DNA from: Minisyncoccota bacterium
GTDB taxonomy: Bacteria > Patescibacteriota > Microgenomatia > UBA1400 > PJMF01
Assembly: GCA_003173865.1 (NCBI GenBank)
Contig: PJMF01000013.1
Coordinates: forward strand, 1-57,536
Direction of reading: 5' to 3'
Length of the DNA: 57,536 bases
Both the position numbers and the translations under genes were made by a program. Shown piece after piece: positions 17,065 through 23,956 of the stretch. The notes below the pieces were generated by a model. That model was not told the DNA's origin. It made no database searches and saw nothing but the letters and a program-made list of their open reading frames with translations. Each line of letters begins with the position of its first letter. Positions within the stretch are counted from its first letter, which is position 1.

Positions 17065-17093
17065 ATAGTAACCAAACGTCGCTCAAAATTCAA
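17065..17093 (-). promoter_or_regulatory. promoter of the pyrimidine operon
   Basis: Minus-strand TTGAAT (17088-17093), exactly 17 nt, then TACTAT (17065-17070). It lies within 10 nt of the tmk stop codon and predicts a leader of roughly 120 nt upstream of carA, containing the 5' hairpin and the terminator. Confidence 0.6.
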
Positions 17094-17101
17094 GAGCGAA
17101 T

Positions 17102-17725
17102 TCATTGAGCAAGGAACTGTTGCACTATCCCCCCGATCTCCTCTTCCACTTCTCTAACGCTTTTACTTCCATCAATCACTTGCCATCTGCCAATCGTGTC
17201 TTTATGGGCAAGTTCCAGATACGTGTCACGTACTTTGCGGTGAAAATCAAGTTTTTCCAGATCAAGGCGGTTTTGTTCGCCGGTTTGCGCTCGCCGCTGC
17301 AATCCTTTTTCCGGATCGTAATCGAGCAAAAGAGTCAGTCCGGGTGTCGTATGTTGTGTTGAGATCTCATTGAGACTTTCAATAGCTTCCATACCAAAAC
17401 CCCGAACCATACCCTGATACACAACTGAAGAGTCTCGAGTACGATCCATCAGGACTATTTGGCCAGCGCGCAAACTAGGTAACACTATTTCTGCATAAAT
17501 CTGCGCCCGCGCAGCTTGAAAAAGTAACACCTCTGTCGTAAAACCAATTTCTTTGTACTCGGGAGACAAGACAAGCTCGCGAATTTTTTCACTTAAACGT
17601 GTTCCGCCTGGTTCGCGAACAGCCACGACTTCATGACCAGCTGTTTCCAAATGTTTTTTTAACAGCGCAATCTGCGTCGTCTTCCCTACCCCTTCCCCAC
17701 CTTCGAAAGAAATCAATTTCGTCAT
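17102..17725 (-). CDS. tmk: thymidylate kinase
   Basis: Phosphorylates dTMP to dTDP. P-loop FEGGEGVGKTT, the REPGGT motif and a DR motif (LMDRTRDSS) identify the family; the lid region RRAQTGEQNRLD follows. The start MTKLISFEGG at 17723-17725 matches the family better than an in-frame ATG three codons upstream. It is divergent from the HD-domain gene with only 26 nt between starts. It belongs functionally with dcd, thyA and folA nearby. Confidence 0.95.
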   Translation of the reverse strand: MTKLISFEGGEGVGKTTQIALLKKHLETAGHEVVAVREPGGTRLSEKIRELVLSPEYKEIGFTTEVLLFQAARAQIYAEIVLPSLRAGQIVLMDRTRDSSVVYQGMVRGFGMEAIESLNEISTQHTTPGLTLLLDYDPEKGLQRRAQTGEQNRLDLEKLDFHRKVRDTYLELAHKDTIGRWQVIDGSKSVREVEEEIGGIVQQFLAQ

Positions 17726-17741
17726 ACAGATCAAAGTAAGT

Positions 17742-17747
17742 TATAAT
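17742..17747 (+). promoter_or_regulatory. -10 box of the HD-domain gene
   Basis: Perfect TATAAT 4 nt before the ATG at 17752 and 7 nt before a second in-frame ATG at 17755. The spacing implies a leaderless message starting at one of these codons. Confidence 0.6.
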
Positions 17748-17751
17748 AGAG

Positions 17752-18363
17752 ATGATGTCAATTCCTTCTCAACAGTTTAGACGCGATATCGAGTTTCTGT
17801 ACGAAGTTGGTACGTTGCGCTACGCAAGTCGTACCTGGAATCAATTTTTAAATCCTGGTTGTCAAAATCTGACAGAACATACCTTGCGCGTGGTCTGGAT
17901 CGCCCTTATTTTAGCGAAACATGAAGGGATTACGGACACGGGTAAAGTGATCAAGATGGCACTCGTTCACGATATTTCTGAAAGCCGCAGTGTTGATGTG
18001 AACTATGTTTCTCGTCAATATGCCGACCGACATGAGGATAAAGCTATTACCGATACCTTGGACGAGACAATTCTGAAAGATGAGTTCTTGCCTATCTGGG
18101 AAGAATACGAACGCAAAGAATGTCTGGAAGCAAAAATTGTCAAAGATGCCGATAACTTGGATGTTGACTTAGAACTCAAAGAGTTAGAAGCAATGGGAAA
18201 TACATTGGGTCAATCGCTGAAAGCAACTCGCGAACATGTTGCCAGCACCAAATTTTATACTGAAACCGCCAAGCGCATCTGGCAAGCTATTCAAACGTCT
18301 AATCCTCATGACTGGCACATGCTTGGGAAAAATCGTTTTACCACCGGCGACTGGAAAGACTAG
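17752..18363 (+). CDS. HD-domain phosphohydrolase (YfbR/dNMP nucleotidase-like)
   Basis: 203 aa. The metal-binding HD signature is complete: TEHTLRV (H43), LVHDISE (H73, D74) and VKDADNLD (about D132-134), the layout of the HD_3 group that includes 5'-deoxynucleotidase YfbR. Placement beside tmk, dcd, thyA and DHFR supports a role in deoxynucleotide balance, but the substrate cannot be read from the sequence. Its stop codon shares the tetramer CTAG with the stop of the convergent DHFR gene. Confidence 0.85.
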   Translation: MMSIPSQQFRRDIEFLYEVGTLRYASRTWNQFLNPGCQNLTEHTLRVVWIALILAKHEGITDTGKVIKMALVHDISESRSVDVNYVSRQYADRHEDKAITDTLDETILKDEFLPIWEEYERKECLEAKIVKDADNLDVDLELKELEAMGNTLGQSLKATREHVASTKFYTETAKRIWQAIQTSNPHDWHMLGKNRFTTGDWKD

Positions 18364-18869
18364 CTTACATCATACTCAAGTAGGAGTGTTTGGTCAGAGA
18401 GGTGTTCCATCTTGACCAGCTTGAGGGACACGCGCGCACTTAAATCATCCCCAAATAACTTTACCCCAGCTCCAAAAACCACTGGTTCGACCGTCAAGTA
18501 GAGTTTGTTGATAGCACCAGCTTCAAGAAACATTTTATAGATCGAGGCTCCGCCACAAATGGCGACTTCCTTGAAACATTCTTTCGCTAGTGAAGCAATC
18601 AGTTCTTTTGGTGGCAGTTGGGTATACCGAAGTTGTGGCACATCTTGTTGCTTGGGCATCTTACTGGAATAGACTATATTAAGGCGACCCGGCAACGGTC
18701 GACCAATTGTTTTGTATGTGCTTGAACCCATCACAATCACTCCTGCTTGCTTCGTCCGTTCAGAAAAAAATTGTTTATCTTCTTTGCTCGTCCAGCTCGT
18801 CGAGATCTGATCTGTTTGCTCGGCGATGAAGCCATCAACGGTGATTGCTGCGATGAGAAAGACGTTCAT
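18360..18869 (-). CDS. folA: dihydrofolate reductase family protein
   Basis: 169 aa. Starts MNVFLIAAITVDGFIA and continues with VIVMGSSTYKTIGRPLPGR (NADPH-binding region) and EVAICGGASIYKMFL, all typical of DHFR. By family it reduces dihydrofolate made by thymidylate synthase, which is encoded 2.4 kb away. The N-terminal Asp (TVDG, in place of the usual Trp-Asp region) resembles the RibD-C/DHFR-like branch, so a related pteridine or pyrimidine reductase is an alternative. Confidence 0.82.
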   Translation of the reverse strand: MNVFLIAAITVDGFIAEQTDQISTSWTSKEDKQFFSERTKQAGVIVMGSSTYKTIGRPLPGRLNIVYSSKMPKQQDVPQLRYTQLPPKELIASLAKECFKEVAICGGASIYKMFLEAGAINKLYLTVEPVVFGAGVKLFGDDLSARVSLKLVKMEHLSDQTLLLEYDVS

Positions 18870-18875
18870 AGGAGT

Positions 18876-19427
18876 TTATGATACTGCTTCTTCGTCAGAA
18901 GAATCAGAACTAGAATCGAGACCAGATAAATCTGGATAGGCACCAAAGAAATCTAGGACTCTTTCTTTATAACGATCCCTAATATGTTGGACTATTAGAA
19001 GTTCTGCTTTCTTGAGTACCCGAGCTGCCCTTTCGCGTGTGATCAGACCATTATCCAACATTGATTGAATTCTCGCTATAAAATCTACTAATTCTACATC
19101 TGCCGCATTTAAGATTGATTCACTCCAGACTGTAGCTAAACCTACATCTATACGCATTTCTGCTAATTGTGTAAGCGCCTCGAGAAACACATTCACATCA
19201 AACCTATCTTTTCCGAAAACTTCTTGCAGAAGTTCACCAAAAGCTTCTGCAAAACTCCTCGGTGCTTCACCCAGAATATAATTATCTGTAAAGTTCAGAA
19301 ACATCATAAACGCAGTAGAAATATGGGATTCATCTTTATCTCCGATAAAATCTTCTATTTCAGTTTTAATATCTATTTTCAGATTGCCCGGTACTTTTTC
19401 CATTAAATTTTTCATTTCTTGAGTCAT
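18876..19427 (-). CDS. unknown helical protein
   Basis: About 183 aa from the ATG at 19425-19427, chosen because AAGGAAAG lies about 8 nt upstream; an ATG two codons earlier is too close to that site. Predicted all-helical and acidic, ending with a low-complexity Ser/Asp/Glu tail (LDSSSDSSDEEAVS). No membrane segment and no family recognised. It precedes the DHFR gene by 6 nt and is probably co-transcribed with it. Confidence 0.7.
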   Translation of the reverse strand: MTQEMKNLMEKVPGNLKIDIKTEIEDFIGDKDESHISTAFMMFLNFTDNYILGEAPRSFAEAFGELLQEVFGKDRFDVNVFLEALTQLAEMRIDVGLATVWSESILNAADVELVDFIARIQSMLDNGLITRERAARVLKKAELLIVQHIRDRYKERVLDFFGAYPDLSGLDSSSDSSDEEAVS

Positions 19428-19514
19428 TGCCATATCTTTCCTTAAAAATAATTGCAACCTGATGCGGTTGTTTTATCCGATTCTAATTTCTTTTTCTTTT
19501 TTTGCAACTTGTCT

Positions 19515-19543
19515 TTGACAGCTTTCGCTACTTCCCGTATATT
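19515..19543 (+). promoter_or_regulatory. promoter of CYTH-dcd genes
   Basis: Consensus -35 TTGACA (19515-19520), 17-nt spacer, TATATT (19538-19543), then 7 nt to the ATG at 19551. This is the best-looking promoter in the window and implies a leaderless transcript. Confidence 0.8.
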
Positions 19544-19550
19544 TGCTGAT

Positions 19551-20282
19551 ATGTCGTCTTCCTCACATTTTGAAATCGAGATTAAAAGTTTACTCATTAC
19601 CAAGGAAAATGCAGACACATTGTTGGCACATTTGCGCGAGTATGACCCCGAGTTGAAGCAGGTTGAAGACAGCAAACAACTGAACCATTATTTTATTGGC
19701 AGAGACGTCAGTCGCTTGGGCGACAAACTGCTTCAGTATTTCCCCGCTAACAAAAAAGCCAGTTTTGCCGAAACGTTACGCAAAGGGAAAAAAATTTCTG
19801 TGCGTACGCGCCAACAAAACGATAAGGTCATTTTCGTGATGAAAGCGTCAATCGATGACACAACGAGCTCAAACGGTATTTCGCGGATGGAGTTTGAAGT
19901 GGAGATCCCAGAATTAAACTTAGACCAATTAGACAAGCTATTCCTCGATGCAGGCTTGCAGTATCAAGCCAAGTGGTCACGTGAGCGTCGGGCGTTTCAA
20001 CTTCATTTACTCAACGCGCCTGCCCCAATTACCGTCTGCATTGATAAAAATGCCGGCTATGGCTATCTTGCCGAGTTTGAGATGGTGATCGATGACGCAA
20101 ATCAAGCTGAAACTGCGATGCAGTTTTTGCGAAACTTGATGAAAGAACTTCATGTCACTGAACTCGAGCAATCTCATTTAGAAAAAATGTTTTCTCACTA
20201 CAACGCCCACTGGTCAGATTTTTATGGAACCGATAAAATCTTCACAGATACTAACCAATCTGCAACGTATGTTTCTCTCTGA
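19551..20282 (+). CDS. CYTH-domain protein (triphosphate-binding)
   Basis: 243 aa from the ATG at 19551, the first codon after the promoter. FEIEIKSLL near the start is the ExExK signature of the CYTH fold; alternating charged strands follow, with ISVRTRQQ, IFVMKAS, RMEFEVEIPE and YLAEFEMVID. Family members are adenylyl cyclase class IV, thiamine triphosphatase or tripolyphosphatase; they bind triphosphates within a beta-barrel tunnel using the same acidic and basic residues. The reaction here is not determinable. The reading frame overlaps dcd by 14 nt, so the two are translationally coupled. Confidence 0.85.
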   Translation: MSSSSHFEIEIKSLLITKENADTLLAHLREYDPELKQVEDSKQLNHYFIGRDVSRLGDKLLQYFPANKKASFAETLRKGKKISVRTRQQNDKVIFVMKASIDDTTSSNGISRMEFEVEIPELNLDQLDKLFLDAGLQYQAKWSRERRAFQLHLLNAPAPITVCIDKNAGYGYLAEFEMVIDDANQAETAMQFLRNLMKELHVTELEQSHLEKMFSHYNAHWSDFYGTDKIFTDTNQSATYVSL

Positions 20283-20823
20283 TCAACAAATCAAAGCAGC
20301 TATTGAAGTCGGCGACATCACTATTCAGGATTTTGACGAAAAACGCCTTCAACCTGCAAGTTACGACATCCTACTTGGCAATAAATTTATCGTGACAGAA
20401 GGTCATACGACTCCTGCCATCGATCCGGTCAAAGGTATCTTTGCCGAAACGCGCGAAATCACCCTAAGAGACGATGAAAGTTTTGTACTTCATCCGCACG
20501 TCAGTATTCTTGGCATCTCTCACGACTATTTTGGCGCAAAAAACGATTACCTAATTCAGTTATCTGGCAAAAGTAGCTTGGCCCGTATCGGTTTAATCGT
20601 GCATAACACCGCCGGCCTGATTAATCCTGGCCACTACCTCAATATCACGCTTGAGCTTTGCAATCTCAACAACGTTCCCATCGTCTTGCGACCAAAAATG
20701 GAAATCGCTCAGTTACTTTTCTCTAGATTAGAGGCTCCTGCAAGTCGTGACTATAGTGAGGTGGGCCGCTATCATGATGATAACTGGCAAGGCTGGGCAC
20801 CGGCAAAAGCGAAGACAGCGTAA
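20269..20823 (+). CDS. dcd: dCTP deaminase (possibly bifunctional with dUTPase activity)
   Basis: 184 aa from the ATG at 20269; MFLSDQQIKAAIE matches the family N-terminus better than an ATG 45 nt upstream. Core motif: SGKSSLARIG, then HNTAGLINPGH and NITLELCN, which contains the catalytic Glu. It deaminates dCTP to dUTP, the source of dUMP for ThyA. TAG-x-I-x-PG resembles the archaeal-type bifunctional dCTP deaminase/dUTPase more than the E. coli TAHRIDPG form, and no separate dut is seen in the window; bifunctionality is inference. Confidence 0.92.
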   Translation: MFLSDQQIKAAIEVGDITIQDFDEKRLQPASYDILLGNKFIVTEGHTTPAIDPVKGIFAETREITLRDDESFVLHPHVSILGISHDYFGAKNDYLIQLSGKSSLARIGLIVHNTAGLINPGHYLNITLELCNLNNVPIVLRPKMEIAQLLFSRLEAPASRDYSEVGRYHDDNWQGWAPAKAKTA

Positions 20824-21133
20824 GTACTTTTTCGCAGTTGAAGTTACGTTTCCAGAGGTCTTTAAAGTGGGGATTCGTGTGCATAATTAATGCCAGTTTT
20901 TTCTTTCTCTCCCACGCAGTCATTTTTTGGGCAAAAGCTTCTGCGTGTTGCCTCCGTGTAAACCCAGCAAACCAAACTAATTTGGTAAACAATCTTTCTT
21001 GAGTTAGACACTTTCCTTTGATCGAGAAACCTTGTTCATATAATCTTTTTTCAATCATATTTAACACTCGCACCTCAATCATCGTATGTTGCTGATTCGT
21101 AACAGCACATGCAAACCAAAAATCAAACGTCAT
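20723..21133 (-). CDS. degenerate GIY-YIG-like protein
   Basis: 136 aa. The middle of the protein follows the GIY-YIG endonuclease pattern: EKRLYEQG, FTKLVWFAGFT, AFAQKMTAWERKKKLALI, then NPHFKDLW. However, the N-terminal GIY and YIG strands read FWFACAV and TMIEVRV, so the name-giving tyrosines and glycine are missing. It is likely inactive or repurposed. The last 33 codons overlap the dcd 3' end on the opposite strand and look non-conserved. Confidence 0.6.
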   Translation of the reverse strand: MTFDFWFACAVTNQQHTMIEVRVLNMIEKRLYEQGFSIKGKCLTQERLFTKLVWFAGFTRRQHAEAFAQKMTAWERKKKLALIMHTNPHFKDLWKRNFNCEKVLTLSSLLPVPSLASYHHDSGPPHYSHDLQEPLI

Positions 21134-21227
21134 AGATCTCCATTTCAGCAGGCTGTTTTTAAGTGAGGCCGCATCTTAACGAACAAACTGTAGGAAAAAC
21201 CGTAGCAAGAATGTAAGAATTTTCAGC

Positions 21228-21255
21228 TGGACAGTAAAAATTCAGCCGCTAGAAT
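21228..21255 (+). promoter_or_regulatory. promoter of thyA
   Basis: TGGACA (21228-21233), 16-nt spacer, TAGAAT (21250-21255), then 7 nt to the ATG at 21263. The -10 box overlaps an upstream in-frame ATG (21254), which makes 21263 the likely leaderless start. Confidence 0.6.
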
Positions 21256-21262
21256 GAAGTCT

Positions 21263-22252
21263 ATGCAGAAAAAACCCAAACATCCTGAATATCAATACTT
21301 AGACCTTCTCCAAGATATTTTGGATACCGGTTTTGAAAAACATGAGTTCAATAGCGGAATTGCTTTGAAAAGTGTTTTTGGCCGTAGCATGCGCTTTGAT
21401 TTGTCACAAGGCTTCCCCCTCCTTACTACCAAAAAAGTTTTTCTCAAAGGCATTATTCATGAACTTGTTTGGTTTTTGCATGGTGATACAAATATTAAGT
21501 ACTTAGTCGATAACGATGTGCATATTTGGGACGACTGGGCGTTTAAAGAATATAAAAAAGCCGCGGATGCCGGCAAACAGCCTGCCCTTACTGACAAAGA
21601 ATTTGCAGAAAAAATCAAAACAGACGCCAAGTTTGCCAAAAAATGGGGCGAACTTGGACCAGTGTATGGCCGGCAGTGGCGACGTTGGCAAGCCAGTGAC
21701 GGTCGCGAAATCGACCAACTCACTTGGGCAATCGAGAAAGTGCGCAACTATCCAGATCGTAAACACACCGTTGTTTCTGCTTGGAATCCGGAATTTATTT
21801 ACGAAATGGCAGCGCCAGGCACTTCGATGGCCATTCCTCCATGTCACACGATGTATCAACTGAATGTGATCGACGGCAAACTCTCTTTACTTTTATTTCA
21901 ACGCAGTGCGGATATGTTTTTAGGTGTACCGTTTAATATTGCCAGTTATGCGCTGCTCACTTTAGTGATCGCACAAATTACGGGTTATGAACCTGGTGAA
22001 TTCGTTCACATGATTGGTGATGCACATATTTATAGCAATCACTACGATCAAGTTCGTGAGCAAATTTCGCGCACTCCCCAACCATTTCCGCGGATGCATG
22101 TCAATCCAAATTTGAAAAATATTGACGACGTCAAGTTTGAAGACTTTGAAATCGAAGGCTATGATCCACATCCCCCAATCAAAGGCAAAATTACCGTCGT
22201 CGGTGGCTTCAAGGAGGAAGATCGGAAGAAAATGGTGAAGAAGAAAAAGTAA
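21263..22252 (+). CDS. thyA: thymidylate synthase
   Basis: Methylates dUMP to dTMP using methylene-tetrahydrofolate. 329 aa from the ATG at 21263 (332 from 21254). Conserved landmarks: SVFGRSMRFDLSQGFPL, GPVYGRQWR, the catalytic PPCHTMYQ, LFQRSADMFLGVPFN and HIYSNH. It is longer than the 264-aa E. coli enzyme because of an insertion of about 50 residues before GPVYGRQW, as in Lactobacillus-type enzymes. It works with DHFR, dcd and tmk in the same region. Confidence 0.97.
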   Translation: MQKKPKHPEYQYLDLLQDILDTGFEKHEFNSGIALKSVFGRSMRFDLSQGFPLLTTKKVFLKGIIHELVWFLHGDTNIKYLVDNDVHIWDDWAFKEYKKAADAGKQPALTDKEFAEKIKTDAKFAKKWGELGPVYGRQWRRWQASDGREIDQLTWAIEKVRNYPDRKHTVVSAWNPEFIYEMAAPGTSMAIPPCHTMYQLNVIDGKLSLLLFQRSADMFLGVPFNIASYALLTLVIAQITGYEPGEFVHMIGDAHIYSNHYDQVREQISRTPQPFPRMHVNPNLKNIDDVKFEDFEIEGYDPHPPIKGKITVVGGFKEEDRKKMVKKKK

Positions 22253-22306
22253 ATTTAATCTTCTGAGTTAGGAACAAAACTTGTTATTCAGCTCAAGTAA
22301 TTAAAG

Positions 22307-23083
22307 TTATTCCCTAACCACATAAGGCACTTCCAACTTAAACTTCATGGCGTTCACTTGCGAGATCACTTTTTCAATTTTTTCACGACTTAAATCTCCA
22401 ACAGAAATTGACTCCACTGCCTTTCCATTATCAATATACTGTTCGAGAATCTGGTCGGCGATCTCATAAGTAAACCCCATCTCTTCTTCATCAGTTTGTC
22501 CAATCCACAAACCAGCGGAAGGTTGTTTTTCGAGAAAAATCGGTGGTAACTGCAAAAACTCTACGAGCTGTCGCACCTGGGTTTTATACAAATGACAAAT
22601 AGGTTCAATATCAGAGGCTGCATCGCCGAAACGCGTAAAGTAGCCAAGATAATGTTCAGATTTATTTTCCGTTCCGCAAACCAAACCATCAAGCGACTTC
22701 GCAATATCAAAAACACAAATCATGCGCATGCGTGCTTTCAAGTTGCCCCGCCTGATGACTTCCTCCTCACTGAGATGAAGTGCTGCAGCTACCGCATCGA
22801 CTGCAGGCTTAATATCAATAGTTCTCACATTTTCTTGTGGCAGTTGTAGATACTCAACCAACATCTGCGCATCGGCCATTGGTTGCTGATGATGAGGTAA
22901 CAAAACGGCAGTGACTTTTTCTTTTCCGAGTGCACGAACGAGTAAAGTAAGAGCGAGTGCCGAGTCGATTCCGCCCGATACAGCTATTACAGCACGGTTT
23001 TTATGATTTCTCTGAAAAACTGCGCGCAAAAAACTGACGATCTTATCAACTTCCCCTTGAGGATTACTGAAGTGTAGAGACAT
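22307..23083 (-). CDS. nadE: NAD synthetase (ammonia-dependent type)
   Basis: 258 aa from the ATG at 23081-23083. Amidates nicotinate adenine dinucleotide to NAD+. P-loop AVSGGIDSALAL; GTENKSEHYLGYFTRFGD and the C-terminal LEKQPSAGLWIGQTDEEEMG are characteristic. No glutaminase (nitrilase) domain is present, so ammonia or a separate glutaminase is needed. It overlaps nadD by 20 nt, and the two catalyse consecutive steps. Confidence 0.95.
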   Translation of the reverse strand: MSLHFSNPQGEVDKIVSFLRAVFQRNHKNRAVIAVSGGIDSALALTLLVRALGKEKVTAVLLPHHQQPMADAQMLVEYLQLPQENVRTIDIKPAVDAVAAALHLSEEEVIRRGNLKARMRMICVFDIAKSLDGLVCGTENKSEHYLGYFTRFGDAASDIEPICHLYKTQVRQLVEFLQLPPIFLEKQPSAGLWIGQTDEEEMGFTYEIADQILEQYIDNGKAVESISVGDLSREKIEKVISQVNAMKFKLEVPYVVRE

Positions 23084-23645
23084 AGAGACCCTTTTGGCTA
23101 ATATACTGTGCAACCGTTTCTTCAACAAGTCCTTCAATAGGTTGTCGAGCTCGTACGCGCTCACGAACTTCTGTCGAAGAAACGTTAATTTCTGGCATAT
23201 CAGTAAGTGGAATCATTCCCGGTAACAATGATTGAAGCGGAAACCCTGCACGCGGATAGACAAAAACGTGATATGTGTGCAACAGTTCTGTTGCTCGATA
23301 CCATTTGTGAAAATCGGCAATATTATCAGAGCCAATAACCCAACTAAAAGTATCTTGTGAATAGCGTTCGCTTAGACCCTCCAACGTGTTGTAGGAATAA
23401 CTGGTATCGTTATGCTCAAGTTCAAATTTTTCTATCTTTATTGTTGGCAACTTCATCTTCACTACCATTTGTTGCAGCATCGCTAAACGATCTACGACGG
23501 CTGTCATATTTTTGACAAAATGGTGTTTGCGCACTGGTACAAACCACACCCGATCGACCTTCCCTGCTTCAAGTAGGTGCTCAGCAATCAAGCGATGTCC
23601 CATATGGGGAGGATCAAAGGCGCCACCAAATAATGCAATCTGCAT
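23064..23645 (-). CDS. nadD: nicotinate-nucleotide adenylyltransferase
   Basis: 193 aa. Adenylylates nicotinate mononucleotide. GGAFDPPHMGH contains the T/HxGH nucleotidyl-transfer site, WVIGSDN and the C-terminal SSTEVRERV (ISSTxxR) complete the family pattern. The ATG at 23643-23645 is chosen because TATAAT lies exactly 6 nt upstream (minus strand 23652-23657) and the family begins at MQIALFGG; an ATG 18 nt earlier would include the -10 box. Confidence 0.95.
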   Translation of the reverse strand: MQIALFGGAFDPPHMGHRLIAEHLLEAGKVDRVWFVPVRKHHFVKNMTAVVDRLAMLQQMVVKMKLPTIKIEKFELEHNDTSYSYNTLEGLSERYSQDTFSWVIGSDNIADFHKWYRATELLHTYHVFVYPRAGFPLQSLLPGMIPLTDMPEINVSSTEVRERVRARQPIEGLVEETVAQYISQKGLYVSTLQ

Positions 23646-23716
23646 GGGCAGATTATAGGGCATCTTTAAGTTACTTGCCTAATCTAAAAACTTGATGCCC
23701 AACACGGCGTTTTTCT

Positions 23717-23884
23717 TCAATTGGTTTTTTCATCTTCCTCTTTCTGAAACTCTCCATAATTGAGAGGTCTCTTCATTCGCGCAGCGGCGGCCATTGCTTC
23801 AAGGGCCTCCAGGAGTTCTTTTTCGGCGAGATCAATGTCTTTAAAATCAAGATGTACAAAGGGGTCAAAAGTAAAATCTTTCAT
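23717..23884 (-). CDS. possible 55-aa acidic protein
   Basis: Short frame from ATG 23882-23884 to TGA 23717-23719. The product is acidic with a helix-forming centre (EKELLEALEAMAAAARMKRP) and a charged tail. It fills most of the 311-nt space between topA and nadD on the same strand as both. No family recognised and no clear ribosome binding site; support is the amphipathic composition and position. Confidence 0.4.
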   Translation of the reverse strand: MKDFTFDPFVHLDFKDIDLAEKELLEALEAMAAAARMKRPLNYGEFQKEEDEKTN

Positions 23885-23956
23885 TGATAGAAAGTTTAAA
23901 CTCTCATGATAAGAGAACCACCAGAGGTCAGTAAGAGGATCGTAAGAGTCTAAGGA

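Noticed and set aside
17102-17734. The terminator at 16962-16987 belonging only to tmk
   Set aside because: The pyr promoter lies between tmk and the terminator, and no space for a promoter remains between the terminator and carA, so attenuation fits better.
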